A DNA stretch of 64,000 bases, from NCBI GenBank assembly GCA_029858285.1, contig JAOUFN010000001.1, positions 124,001-188,000 of the forward strand. Direction: 5' to 3'. The notes under the pieces were generated by a model that ran no database searches, was not told where the DNA came from, and saw only the letters and a list, made by a program, of their open reading frames with translations. A program made the position numbers and the translations under genes. The DNA comes from Nitrospirota bacterium (GTDB taxonomy: Bacteria; Nitrospirota; JACRHL01). This document shows positions 52,267 to 61,012 of this stretch, piece after piece. Every line of letters begins with the position of its first letter. The first letter of the stretch is position 1.

Positions 52267-53361
52267 ATGGGCGTCAACTGTGGCATTGTGGGCTTGCCCA
52301 ACGTGGGCAAATCCACCATTTTCAACGCCATGACGGCGGCGGGGGCGGAAAGCGCCAACTACCCGTTCTGCACCATCGAGCCGAACATCGGCATCGTGCC
52401 CCTAAGCGATCCGCGCCTCACCCGGCTGGCGGCCCTGTTCAACTCGGAACGCACCCTTCCGGCCAGCGTCGAATTTGTCGACATTGCTGGCCTGGTGGCG
52501 GGTGCCAGCAAGGGCGAGGGGCTGGGCAACCAGTTTTTGGCCAATATCCGCGAGACCGACGCTATTCTCCATGTGGTGCGCTGCTTCGAGGACTCCCAGG
52601 TGATCCATGTGGAGGGCAGCGTTAATCCGCAGCGGGATATCGCCACCATTGACCTGGAGCTGGCTTTGGCCGATATGGAGTCGTTGGAGAAGCGCGTTTC
52701 CCGTCTCGACCGCAAGGTCAAGTCCGGCGACAAGGAGGCGGCGCGCCAACTGGACGTGAGCCAGCGGGTGCTCAATGCCCTCAACGACGGCCTGCCGGCA
52801 CGTTCCGTCAGCCTCTCGGCAGAGGAGCGCGAAGGCCTCAGGGACGCACACCTGATCACCCTCAAACCGGTGCTGTTCGTGGCCAACGTGGCCGAGCAGG
52901 ATATTGTCACCGGCAACGCCCACGTGGACACGGTGCGCAAATTTGCCGCCGAACACGGCGCCGAGGTGGTGGTCATCAGCGGCGTCATCGAAAGCGAACT
53001 GGCGGAACTGGCGGTGGAAGACCGCGCCGCCTATCTGGACGACATGGGCCTTACGGCCCCGGGACTCGACCGGCTCGCCCACGCGGCTTACCAGTTGCTG
53101 GGCAAGATCACCTATTTCACCGCCGGGCCCAAAGAATCCCGGGCGTGGACCGTCCGCAAGGGGGCCTGTGCCCCGGAGGCGGCGGGGGAGATCCATACGG
53201 ACTTCGAACGCGGGTTCATCCGCGCCGAGGTGGTCCATTACGACGACCTGAACCGGGTCGGCTCCTGGCAGGCAGCCAAGGAGCAAGGGGTGCTGCGGCT
53301 GGAAGGCAAGGACTATGTGGTGCGGGACGGTGACGTCATGCACTTCCGTTTCAACGTCTGA
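52267..53361 (+). CDS. ychF: Redox-regulated ATPase/GTPase YchF
   Basis: A 364-residue OBG-family protein. CGIVGLPNVGKSTIFNAMT, the strong YchF ATP signature NYPFCTIEPNIGIVPLSDPR, EFVDIAGLVAGASKGEGLGN and the TGS domain end (GKDYVVRDGDVMHFRFNV) are present. YchF binds ATP more readily than GTP and associates with ribosomes. The gap of 147 bp from pth has no gene or clear site. Confidence 0.96.
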   Translation: MGVNCGIVGLPNVGKSTIFNAMTAAGAESANYPFCTIEPNIGIVPLSDPRLTRLAALFNSERTLPASVEFVDIAGLVAGASKGEGLGNQFLANIRETDAILHVVRCFEDSQVIHVEGSVNPQRDIATIDLELALADMESLEKRVSRLDRKVKSGDKEAARQLDVSQRVLNALNDGLPARSVSLSAEEREGLRDAHLITLKPVLFVANVAEQDIVTGNAHVDTVRKFAAEHGAEVVVISGVIESELAELAVEDRAAYLDDMGLTAPGLDRLAHAAYQLLGKITYFTAGPKESRAWTVRKGACAPEAAGEIHTDFERGFIRAEVVHYDDLNRVGSWQAAKEQGVLRLEGKDYVVRDGDVMHFRFNV

Positions 53362-53459
53362 CCCGTCCGGTCCGGGCAGGGTTGCCCGAAGGTGCAGGTG
53401 CAGCCCGCACATCGACATTTGTTACCTGACAGGAACACATCAAAATATGAGAGTACATC

Positions 53460-54536
53460 GTGGTTGAATCCAGGGGACCCCGTCGCCGCAAAGGGCGCGT
53501 CCAAAGCGGGCGCGGCGGCTCATCGAACCGTGGTGGTTCATCGAATGGCGGTGGCTCGGGCGGTGGCTCGGGCAGTGGCGGACGCCGCCATCAGCCCTCG
53601 GCGGCCACCCACAACCCGAAGCGGGGCAAGGCCTTTTCCACCCCCTATGAGGTTCCGGCGACGGGCCCGATCTCGCCTTTCGACCTGTTCTGCGCCTGCC
53701 ACCTGGGCCTGATGCCCGACGGCAGCTACCGTGGCGCGGGCCTGGGAGAGGTGGCGCGGCGGCTGGGCCGGACATTTGAAGAATTGCGCCAGTTGCTGGC
53801 CGATTACCGCATGGACGCCGAATCGCTCCGCGACGTGGACTTTGACATCTCCCTGGCCAAGCTGGACATGCAGGTAGCCCCGGAGGGGATCGACCGGCGC
53901 GAACTGGCGCGGGGGCTTTATGACGAGTTCCTCGAATTCCACCCGGCACTGAACGATATTGAGGCGCGCCTGAAGCTGGGCGAAACCGTCACCACTCCGG
54001 TCGCTCCCCCTCCCGCACCCTCTGCGGAGGAACGGAGCGGCGGACCGGGTGGACCGCGCCGGGGGCGGGGCAGAAACCGCCGTCGGGGTGGCCAGCAGCG
54101 GGATGAGGATGCTGCGGACAACGCAGGCCAGGCTGCCGGGGAGCAGGGAAGCACCCGTTCCGAAGGCCCGTCCGAGGCGCCTGCACCGGCCCCGGCGGCT
54201 CCGGCCACCGCGTCGGTCCCGCAACAAACCCCGGAGCGGCCCGTGGCACCGGCGGCTCCCCGGACCGAAGACTTTGCTGCGGGCCATGCGGACGGCGGCC
54301 CGGACGATAGGCCCGCCGTGGTCGAACGCCCGACGTCCCGGACCACGGACCACGGACAGCTCGAGCCGGCCGTGCGCGGCGGGCAAGCCGACGCCCACGG
54401 GACGACGGACACCCCTCGGCGGGAGGACAACGGCGACGACAGCGATTTGGTTGGTGCGGATTCCGGGCAACCCGCCGGGGAGCGCCGGGGTGGCCGTCAT
54501 GTGCGGCGCTCACCGACCCGACGCGGCGCGTCCTGA
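53460..54536 (+). CDS. Largely disordered Arg/Gly-rich protein of unknown function
   Basis: A 358-residue protein with three parts. An N-terminal Arg/Gly/Ser-rich region (about 1-55) resembles RGG-type RNA-binding tails. A folded core of about 120 residues has FDLFCACHLGLMPDGSYRGA, LGEVARRLGRTFEELRQLL, YRMDAESLRDVDFDISLAKL and YDEFLEFHPAL. A long tail is rich in Ala, Pro, Gly and Arg. GTG 53460 is the only early start. I do not recognise the core. The composition resembles the disordered insert in the CbiE-CbiT protein. The position after ychF suggests a nucleic-acid role, but this is inference. Confidence 0.65.
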   Translation: MVESRGPRRRKGRVQSGRGGSSNRGGSSNGGGSGGGSGSGGRRHQPSAATHNPKRGKAFSTPYEVPATGPISPFDLFCACHLGLMPDGSYRGAGLGEVARRLGRTFEELRQLLADYRMDAESLRDVDFDISLAKLDMQVAPEGIDRRELARGLYDEFLEFHPALNDIEARLKLGETVTTPVAPPPAPSAEERSGGPGGPRRGRGRNRRRGGQQRDEDAADNAGQAAGEQGSTRSEGPSEAPAPAPAAPATASVPQQTPERPVAPAAPRTEDFAAGHADGGPDDRPAVVERPTSRTTDHGQLEPAVRGGQADAHGTTDTPRREDNGDDSDLVGADSGQPAGERRGGRHVRRSPTRRGAS

Positions 54537-54595
54537 CCGGTAAACCGCGTTGGCGGACCGGCTGCCTGCGGTTGGGAAAAACTCAAAGAGAAACA

Positions 54596-54639
54596 AAACG
54601 GCAGCGCGGGGGCCCTGCGGGACCGTCCGGCTGCCGTTT
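54596..54639 (+). terminator. Stem-loop between convergent genes
   Basis: AAACGGCAGC and GCTGCCGTTT form a 10-bp stem around a GC-rich loop, 60 bp after the rightward gene and 76 bp from the end of the leftward ferredoxin gene. The A-rich left and T-rich right flanks could let it stop transcription from both sides. Confidence 0.6.
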
Positions 54640-54714
54640 GATACATCGTTCACCGCCCCGTCGCACCGTGGGGAGAGGGCGGTGGGGGGGCGAGTCCGCC
54701 GCCCCGTGGGGGCA

Positions 54715-55041
54715 TCAGCCCCAGACCTCCTCGGGCATGATCAGGCGTTCCACGGGCTTGCCGTCCACAATGTGGGACTGGACGATTTCGGGCACGTCGG
54801 CCGTGGTCACGCCCCGGTACCAGGTACCCTCCGGGTAGACCACCACAATCGGCCCCAGACCGCACGGGCCCAGACACTGGGTGCCGGTGACCACCGCCTG
54901 CTGGAACAGGCCCTTGTTCTCCAGTTCCATCATGAAGCTCATCAGCAACTCCGGCGAACGGCGCTCACCGCAGGAGCCGCGCGGGTGGCCGGGCGGGCGG
55001 GTGTTGGTACAAACGAACAAATGGCGAGTCGGTTTCGGCAT
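54715..55041 (-). CDS. Thioredoxin-like [2Fe-2S] ferredoxin
   Basis: A 108-residue ferredoxin of the Shethna/FeSII type. HLFVCTNTRPPGHPRGSCGE holds the first two cysteines spaced 12 apart, and GTQCLGPCGLGPIVVVYPEG holds the second pair (C-x3-C), the usual four cluster ligands. It continues into GTWYRGVTTADVPEIVQSHI. Such proteins are found near nitrogenase or hydrogenase genes in some bacteria; none are here. The start follows after an AT-rich stretch and the inverted repeat at 55097-55124. Confidence 0.88.
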   Translation of the reverse strand: MPKPTRHLFVCTNTRPPGHPRGSCGERRSPELLMSFMMELENKGLFQQAVVTGTQCLGPCGLGPIVVVYPEGTWYRGVTTADVPEIVQSHIVDGKPVERLIMPEEVWG

Positions 55042-55096
55042 CGCGTAGTCTCCCTATAGATCCGATCCAAAAAAAAACGGGTACAAGGCGGCGTCC

Positions 55097-55124
55097 GGAG
55101 TTCCCGCCTGCGGGCGGGAACTCC
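55097..55124 (-). other. Perfect 12-bp hairpin upstream of the ferredoxin gene
   Basis: GGAGTTCCCGCC-TGCG-GGCGGGAACTCC is an exact 12-bp inverted repeat with a 4-nt loop. It lies about 55 bp upstream of the leftward ferredoxin start and is followed on the minus strand, about 18 nt later, by a run of T. It could be an mRNA leader structure or an imperfect terminator for a transcript arriving from the right. Confidence 0.5.
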
Positions 55125-55292
55125 AACTGCTTGCGACACAGGCAACGCCACCGATCCGTGACAGCATAAGGCCCCCACGCGCCACTGGTCAAACCCTCTC
55201 AATTCCGGGCAGTTATCCAGACGGTCACCCGGACAGCTTTCCGAGCGGCCGCCCGGCGTCATGAGCGAAACGCGAAGGGCGGGAACAGGGAT

Positions 55293-55323
55293 TTGGACCA
55301 GCCGCTGGGTCCCGCCTTATAAT
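55293..55323 (+). promoter_or_regulatory. Consensus -10 overlapping the start of the glycosyltransferase-like gene
   Basis: A perfect TATAAT (55318-55323) has TTGGAC (55293-55298) 19 bp upstream. Initiation would fall near 55330, which coincides with the in-frame GTG at 55331. If the promoter is real, the ATG at 55322 is not transcribed and the mRNA could be leaderless. Confidence 0.45.
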
Positions 55324-55330
55324 GGGGGCA

Positions 55331-56611
55331 GTGAATTCCTATTCCTCATCCGGATACTCCGTGCACAACCCCGCCCGCATCCCGGCCACGCCGCCGCTGG
55401 TGGCCGTGGTGGGGGCCGACCCCGGCGGACGCAACGGGCGTCTGGCGCGCATGGCCGACGGGCTCTCCCGCAGTGGCCTGCGGGTCGCCCTGGTGGTTCC
55501 GCCGGAGAGCGTTCCGCAACTCCCCCCCCTGTCTTCAGGGCTGCGGGTGATCCCCGGATTGCCGACGGATGTAGACCGCTCCCGCGCCCCTGAAAGCCCG
55601 ATCGGCGCCGCCGCAGCCGCACAGGGGGCCGAGTGCCTGCGGGAGGCAAGCATCGTGCACGCCGCCGGGCAGGGAGGGTTGATGTGGGCGGCCCGCCACT
55701 GTGGGCCCCACACCCGACTGGTCTACGACGTGCCGGGGGATCTGCCTTTCTTTCGCCGCTCGCCCCGGGGTCAAAAATCCCCGAATGTCGGGCTGCGCGC
55801 CCGGGGGGCGGCCTTGCTGGATGAAATGGTGCTGGCCGTGGGGGAACGCCGCGCCGCGCGCCGCGCGGTGGCCATCACCTGCGTCGGCTACACACTGGGG
55901 GAATACCTGCAACGCGAATTCAAGCTCGGACGGGTACCGGTGGTGCCCCTGTATCCGGCCCTGCCGTTCATCCCCGAGGTGACGCCGCTGGTCGTTCCCG
56001 GCGCCACGGGAAATTTTCCCAAGGTGGCCATCAGCCGGGGGGATTTTGCCGACCTGGAAACCGCCATTGCCGCCGTCGGACGCCTGCGCGGGGTGGAGCT
56101 TGTCGTCATCAACGGCCACGGCGATTTTTCCCTGGCCCAGAAATGGGCGCGCCGGGAACGCATGGAAAACCGCCTCCGGCGGGTGGAGGTGGCCCCGGAC
56201 CGCGAACTGGCCACACTGGCCGCCTGCCAGGTGGGTCTGGTGCTGGCAGGCGACACTTCGCCCAGGGCCCTGCACGACATTCCGGATGCCCTGTTCCGCT
56301 GCATCATGGCGGGCGTCCCTGTGGTCGCCGGGGCATTGCCGGGGGTGGAACGGATCGTCGCCCGCCACGCCATCGGCATGCTGGCCGAGACGGATGACCT
56401 GGAATTGATCGCCGACAACGTGGGCCGCATCGCCACCGATGCGACGGCACGCGATCGGTTTCGCCACAATGTGGCGGTTGTCCGGGAACGGAGGTACAGT
56501 TGGGAGATGCAGGAGCAACGGCTTCTGGCCCTCTACGCCGAGTTGTTGCATTCCACGACGTCCACAGATAACCCCCGAACTTCCCGCCGTGGGGAAGCGG
56601 TTGCGGGGTGA
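55331..56611 (+). CDS. Glycosyltransferase-like protein (GT-B fold)
   Basis: A 426-residue protein. N-terminal half: PLVAVVGADPGGRNGRLARM, VALVVPPESV, ASIVHAAGQGGLMWAAR and YDVPGDLPFFRRSPRG. The C-terminal half resembles a GT-B nucleotide-sugar domain: VELVVINGHGDF, DRELATLAACQVGLVLAGD, DALFRCIMAGVPVVAGALPG and HAIGMLAETDDLELI. A donor-binding E-x7-E motif is not clear. I chose GTG 55331 because the consensus -10 overlaps the upstream ATG (55322); a GTG at 55361 is also possible. The acceptor is unknown. Confidence 0.68.
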   Translation: MNSYSSSGYSVHNPARIPATPPLVAVVGADPGGRNGRLARMADGLSRSGLRVALVVPPESVPQLPPLSSGLRVIPGLPTDVDRSRAPESPIGAAAAAQGAECLREASIVHAAGQGGLMWAARHCGPHTRLVYDVPGDLPFFRRSPRGQKSPNVGLRARGAALLDEMVLAVGERRAARRAVAITCVGYTLGEYLQREFKLGRVPVVPLYPALPFIPEVTPLVVPGATGNFPKVAISRGDFADLETAIAAVGRLRGVELVVINGHGDFSLAQKWARRERMENRLRRVEVAPDRELATLAACQVGLVLAGDTSPRALHDIPDALFRCIMAGVPVVAGALPGVERIVARHAIGMLAETDDLELIADNVGRIATDATARDRFRHNVAVVRERRYSWEMQEQRLLALYAELLHSTTSTDNPRTSRRGEAVAG

Positions 56612-56734
56612 GGCGAAACGGCCGAAAAGACAGACATCCCCCCCCTTGGTATGGTACCCTGAGTCCATGCAACTCATTGGGCGTGCTGGAGTTCAGAGGC
56701 GGTGGGGTCGCCTTTTTCCGGGAACGGAGCTTAC

Positions 56735-57847
56735 ATGATCGAGCCAATTCAGACCGACCTTCGCCCCCTGCGCATTGGCAAGCGCGTGGCGCGGCTGCCA
56801 ATTGTCCAGGGGGGAATGGGTATTCGCGTCTCCGCCTCCCGGCTGGCCGCTGCGGTGGCCCGCGAGGGCGGCGTGGGGGTCATCGCCTCCGTAGCCCTGG
56901 GGCTTGCCTCCCGCTATTACCACAAGAAAAGCGACTACTTTGCCGCCAATAAGCTGGCGCTTCGCGACGAGATTGAAGCCGCCCGCAGTCAGGCACCGGA
57001 TGGCATCATCGGTGTCAACTGCATGGTGGCCATCACCGACCACGAGGCCATGGTGCGCACCTCTGCCGAAAACGGCGCCGACCTGATCATCTCTGGTGCC
57101 GGTTTGCCGCTGCAGTTGCCCGCCTTTACCGAAGGTTACCCGGACTGCGCCCTGGTGCCCATCGTCTCCACGGCCAAGGCCGCCCAGGTGCTGTGCCGCC
57201 GCTGGGAAGGCACCCACAAACGCCTGCCGGACGCCTTTGTGGTGGAAGACCCCAACACCGCAGGTGGCCACCTGGGGGCCCGCCGCGACCAACTGGGTGA
57301 CCCGGCGTTCAATCTGGACAAGGTTATCCCCGAAATCGTCGAATACCTGGAGTCCGAAGGGTACGACATTCCGGTGCTGGGTGCCGGAGGCATCTGGGAC
57401 CGGGGCGACATTGATCATTTGATGGAGCGTGGCGCGGCGGGCGTGCAAATGGCCACCCGCTTTGTCTGCACCCACGAGTGCGACGCCGACGACGTTTTCA
57501 AGCTTCAGTTCCTCAAGAGGAAGCCGTCCGACGTGGCGATTGTGGACAGTCCGGCGGGGTTGCCGGGCCGGGCCATCGGCACCGAGTTCGTCAAGCGCGT
57601 GCAGGACGGCGGCAAGGTGGCCATGCAGTGCTTTGCCAACTGCCTGCGCAAGTGCCTGTGCCGCGACGAAAAAGAGACTTTTTGCATCGCCTACGCACTC
57701 GACAAGGCCCAGCGTGGCGATCTTCACGACGGGCTGTTCTTCACCGGCTCGAATCTGGCCCGCTCCGAGCGCATCGTGTCGGTGCGGGAGTTGCTCGAAG
57801 AACTCTGCGGCGTCCTTCAGCCCAGCACCACACCCGCTTTCGCCTAG
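56735..57847 (+). CDS. Nitronate monooxygenase / 2-nitropropane-dioxygenase-like flavoprotein
   Basis: A 370-residue FMN-binding TIM barrel. RLPIVQGGMGIRVSASRLAAAV, GGVGVIASVALGL, IIGVNCMVAITDHEAMV, ADLIISGAGLPLQLPAF, DAFVVEDPNTAGGHLGARR and VLGAGGIWDRGDIDHLMERG are present; the family His near AGGHLG is there. A late cluster of cysteines (FANCLRKCLCRDEKETFC) is unusual for nitronate monooxygenases and might bind metal. Some relatives are enoyl reductases. ATG 56735 follows GGAACGGAGC. Confidence 0.85.
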   Translation: MIEPIQTDLRPLRIGKRVARLPIVQGGMGIRVSASRLAAAVAREGGVGVIASVALGLASRYYHKKSDYFAANKLALRDEIEAARSQAPDGIIGVNCMVAITDHEAMVRTSAENGADLIISGAGLPLQLPAFTEGYPDCALVPIVSTAKAAQVLCRRWEGTHKRLPDAFVVEDPNTAGGHLGARRDQLGDPAFNLDKVIPEIVEYLESEGYDIPVLGAGGIWDRGDIDHLMERGAAGVQMATRFVCTHECDADDVFKLQFLKRKPSDVAIVDSPAGLPGRAIGTEFVKRVQDGGKVAMQCFANCLRKCLCRDEKETFCIAYALDKAQRGDLHDGLFFTGSNLARSERIVSVRELLEELCGVLQPSTTPAFA

Positions 57848-57879
57848 CCCCAGTCCGGACAAATCCACGCCGGCGGGCG

Positions 57880-57957
57880 GCGGGCACGGCCCGCAGCGGT
57901 ATTCGCGCAAAACCCGTGGCGCGGCGCCATCCATCGCGAACAGTCCGCGCCTTTTTC
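57880..57957 (+). repeat. Dispersed intergenic repeat, copy 2
   Basis: This 78-bp stretch begins 33 bp after the upstream gene and matches the repeat at 20284-20360: 25 identical bases at the start, diverged middle, similar end. The rest of the gene-free stretch to 58225 (about 270 bp) shows no gene or structure I recognise. Confidence 0.7.
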
Positions 57958-58225
57958 TTCCGTCCCCCGGCCATCTCCCCCAAGAGCACGGGGAAGTCAA
58001 AAGGGCAATGCAAGGGGCTGAACGCCGCTTCTGCGCCCTTGACGGGGCCTTCTCCAATGCGGTGGGGACGGGGGCAAAAATCGCATATTCGCCCCCTGAA
58101 AGGGCCACAATCGACTTTTCCCTGCGTCGGCAATCAGGCCGTCGCAGCGGAGTCCCGTGTAGGTATGGAAACGGCGGGATATTACCCGGATTTTCCGGGC
58201 CAGAAAGAGGGAACGTCCGGGGTCT

Positions 58226-59668
58226 TCACCCCTGGCCGCCCAAGGCCTCAAGCAGGGCGGTGACCACGTCCGGATTAAACGCGCTGCCCACCTCCTGACG
58301 CAGCACATGCACCGCCTCGGCGGTGGACAGGGCAGGGCGGTAGGGGCGGTCGCAGGACATCGCACCCCAGGCGGTAACCGCCGCCACGATCTGGGCGCCG
58401 CGGGGAATGGCGTCTCCCGCCAGCGCCTGGGGGTAGCCGCGCCCATCCCAGCGCTCCCGCTGCGCGCCCACCAGGGGCGAGGCGGCTCGCAGTCCCGGCA
58501 CCCGCGCCAGCCTCTCGGCACCGAGTGTGACGTAAGTGCGCAGAGTCACCCATTCCTCGGCGGTAGGTGGGGCGGATTTTTCCAGCAGAGAGGGGGGCAA
58601 AAAGGCCTTGCCCAGATTGTGGAACATCACCGCCATGCGCACGGCACGAATGGACGCCGATGACGAGCCCATGCGCTTGGCCACGTCCCCCGCCAGATCC
58701 GCCAGTCGCGCCAGCGTCGCGCCGTCGGGGTGGCGCGACTCGGTGCGCAGCAGCGACGCGGCCAGATCGCAAAGGGTGTGATCGGTTTCCTGCGTCGGCC
58801 GGGGGGCGTTCTGGTGTGCGTTCTGGCTGGCGTTGTGGTGGTGGATGGCAATCGCCACCTGGGTGGCCAGCAGGTGCGCCAACTGGTACTCGTCTTCGCC
58901 AAACTCCCCGCCGGACACCGGGCGCTCCAGCACCAACGCTCCGGGGGCGCCGGGCGACGCGGGGATGCGCACCACCAGTGCGGCCATGCCGGGGCCAAGC
59001 TCCGCATGGCTGACATCCCGGGCGTCGCCGGACAGGACCTCTGCCACCTGCTCCACAGAGGCCATCAACTGGGGCTGTTCCTCGGGGGAAAACCCCATGG
59101 ACGTCGCCAGTTGCAGTCGGGTGTGCCGGGACGGTTCCGAAATGACAATGAAGCCGCGTGTGGCATAGGTCTGGCGCAGGGCAATGTGCAGGGCGGTGGC
59201 GAGGGTTTTGGAAAACACCTCGTCGTGGTCGGCGGAGAGGATTTCCTCCCCGAGATGAATCATGGGCAGGTAGTGGTTGACCAGAAGCTGGCTGCGTTCC
59301 GCCTTGCTGCGGGTTAGCGCCCGCTCCACCGACTGGAACAACTCGTCGTAAAAAAACGGCTTGGTCAGAAAACCGCGCACCCCCAGGTTGAGGGAGCGCA
59401 GCATGTTGTCGGTGGTCAGGTAGCCGGTGATGACGATGGCGGGCAGGTCGGGGTGGACGCCGTGGGCCTTTTCGATCATGGACAGCCCGTCCATGCCCGG
59501 CAGGGTGATGTCCACCACCGCAAGGTCCACGGTGTCATTGCCGATCACCACCAGCCCCTCCTCGGCGTCCGCCGCCACCGACACACGGTAGCCGCGTTCC
59601 TCCAGCATCTCGCGGCAGATGGTGCGAAACAACTCCTCGTCGTCCACAATCAGGATGTGCTTGTGCAT
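58226..59668 (-). CDS. Response regulator with a degenerate HD-GYP domain
   Basis: A 480-residue protein. The receiver domain (1-120) has DD at 9-10, the phospho-acceptor Asp53 (VVDITLPG) and Lys103. A GAF-like middle (about 130-290) follows. The C-terminal HD-GYP domain is clear (EEWVTLRTY, RERWDGRGYP, IPRGAQIV, CDRPYRPALS) but has lost metal ligands. HD is HN (350-351), the usual K-T-H-P is R-T-Y-V, the H-H-E before RWDG is changed to Q-R-E, and the D-A-Y-D stretch is T-A-W-G. It should therefore not hydrolyse cyclic di-GMP, though binding or signalling is possible. AGGGGAG precedes ATG 59668. Confidence 0.85.
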   Translation of the reverse strand: MHKHILIVDDEELFRTICREMLEERGYRVSVAADAEEGLVVIGNDTVDLAVVDITLPGMDGLSMIEKAHGVHPDLPAIVITGYLTTDNMLRSLNLGVRGFLTKPFFYDELFQSVERALTRSKAERSQLLVNHYLPMIHLGEEILSADHDEVFSKTLATALHIALRQTYATRGFIVISEPSRHTRLQLATSMGFSPEEQPQLMASVEQVAEVLSGDARDVSHAELGPGMAALVVRIPASPGAPGALVLERPVSGGEFGEDEYQLAHLLATQVAIAIHHHNASQNAHQNAPRPTQETDHTLCDLAASLLRTESRHPDGATLARLADLAGDVAKRMGSSSASIRAVRMAVMFHNLGKAFLPPSLLEKSAPPTAEEWVTLRTYVTLGAERLARVPGLRAASPLVGAQRERWDGRGYPQALAGDAIPRGAQIVAAVTAWGAMSCDRPYRPALSTAEAVHVLRQEVGSAFNPDVVTALLEALGGQG

Positions 59669-59833
59669 GAGCTCCCCTGGATCCTGTTTGCCCCCATCGG
59701 CATGGGCGATGCCTTGTGGCGCCCGTGCGCCGTACTCGGAACATGACAAAACATAGCAGAACTGTTTCGCCGGACGGAAACTTTTGGCCTTTTAGCAGTA
59801 GGTCGTCCGGTGTTTTCTATCCAAAAATCCCAA

Positions 59834-61012
59834 TCAGTCGTCCGGCAGGTGCGCCAGGGCAACGCCAACCGTGCTGGCAAACAAAAAACCCCGGTCGGTG
59901 GGGAATACCCGGTCACCGCTGCGGGATAGCAATCCGGTAGCAATCAGCCGTTCGAAGCTGTCGGCGGCGTGGGTGGAGAGGTCCACTCCGGTATGGCGGC
60001 GGATTGCCGCCAGGCTGATACCTTCCGCCGTGCGCAGGCCGAACACGGCCATCTCGTGGGCGCGCTCCCGGGGCGAGAGCCTTTCGGCCTCCTGCATGGG
60101 GTGAAAGCCGGGGGGTTGCCCCAGATAGGCCTGCACATCTCCGGTCTGGCCGTAGCGGTGCCCCCCCTGATGGGAGGCGGCCCCGGCGCCCACCCCCAGG
60201 TAATCGCCCCCCCGCCAGTAGCCCTGGTTGTGGAGACAGGCTCGGCAGGGGCGGGCAAAGTTGGACACTTCGTAGCGCTCCAGCCCCCCTGCCAACAGCC
60301 GTTCCACAGTGGTTGCATAGAAGGCGTCGTAACTGTCCGCGTCCGGTGGCGAGACGCTGCCGGTCTGCACCCGCACCCAGAGCTGGGTACCCTCTTCCAC
60401 CGTGAGGCCGTAGGCGGAAACGTGCTCCGGGTTGAGGCTCAGGGCGTGCTCCAGGTCGTCGCGCCACTCGTCCAGTGTCTGTCCGGGCTGGGCGAAAATC
60501 AGGTCCAGGGACAGGTTGCGAAAACCCGCCGCGCGCGCGGTGGCGACCGCCTCCCCCACGCGTTCCGGGGTGTGGATGCGCCCCAGTGCCGCCAGGTGGC
60601 GCGGCTGAAAGCTCTGGGCGCCGATGCTGATGCGGTTTACACCCGCCTGCAGAAAACCCTCGGCGGTGGAGAGCGAGACGGTTTCGGGGTTGGCTTCCGA
60701 GGTGATTTCGGCGTCCGGGGCGAGGTCGAAATGTTGGCGGATGGTGTCCAGGATGTGCCGGATTTGCGCGGGTTCGAACAGGGTGGGCGTGCCGCCCCCC
60801 ACATAGACCGTGCGGATGCGGTGCTCCCGCCAAGCGGGGGCGGCGGCCTGAAGCTCGCTGCCGACCCGCTGCGTGTAGGCGGCGGTGGCAGCGGGGGAAT
60901 AACGCGCCGCCGGGTTGCTGCAATAGTGGCAGTGAGAGGGGCAGAACGGCAGCGCCACATAGATACCGGCTTCGATACCGGGTTTGTTGCCTGCCTTGCG
61001 GGGGTGGGTCAT
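59834..61012 (-). CDS. hemW: HemW-like radical SAM protein
   Basis: A 392-residue radical SAM protein (HemN-like, often misnamed coproporphyrinogen oxidase). The cluster motif is CPSHCHYC (cysteines at 24, 28 and 31). VYVGGGTPTLFEP, ITSEANPETVSL, VNRISIGAQSFQPRHLAALGR and LDLIFAQPGQTLDEW follow. HemW proteins transfer haem to respiratory proteins rather than making it. Start ATG 61012 overlaps the stop of the upstream gene (ATGA). Residues after the CxxxCxxC differ from the common HemW pattern, but the rest fits. Confidence 0.9.
   Translation of the reverse strand: MTHPRKAGNKPGIEAGIYVALPFCPSHCHYCSNPAARYSPAATAAYTQRVGSELQAAAPAWREHRIRTVYVGGGTPTLFEPAQIRHILDTIRQHFDLAPDAEITSEANPETVSLSTAEGFLQAGVNRISIGAQSFQPRHLAALGRIHTPERVGEAVATARAAGFRNLSLDLIFAQPGQTLDEWRDDLEHALSLNPEHVSAYGLTVEEGTQLWVRVQTGSVSPPDADSYDAFYATTVERLLAGGLERYEVSNFARPCRACLHNQGYWRGGDYLGVGAGAASHQGGHRYGQTGDVQAYLGQPPGFHPMQEAERLSPRERAHEMAVFGLRTAEGISLAAIRRHTGVDLSTHAADSFERLIATGLLSRSGDRVFPTDRGFLFASTVGVALAHLPDD

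Noticed and set aside
57958-58225. Reverse-strand coding sequence in the gap before the HD-GYP gene
   Set aside because: Possible frames are short or antisense extensions with no ribosome site or motif.
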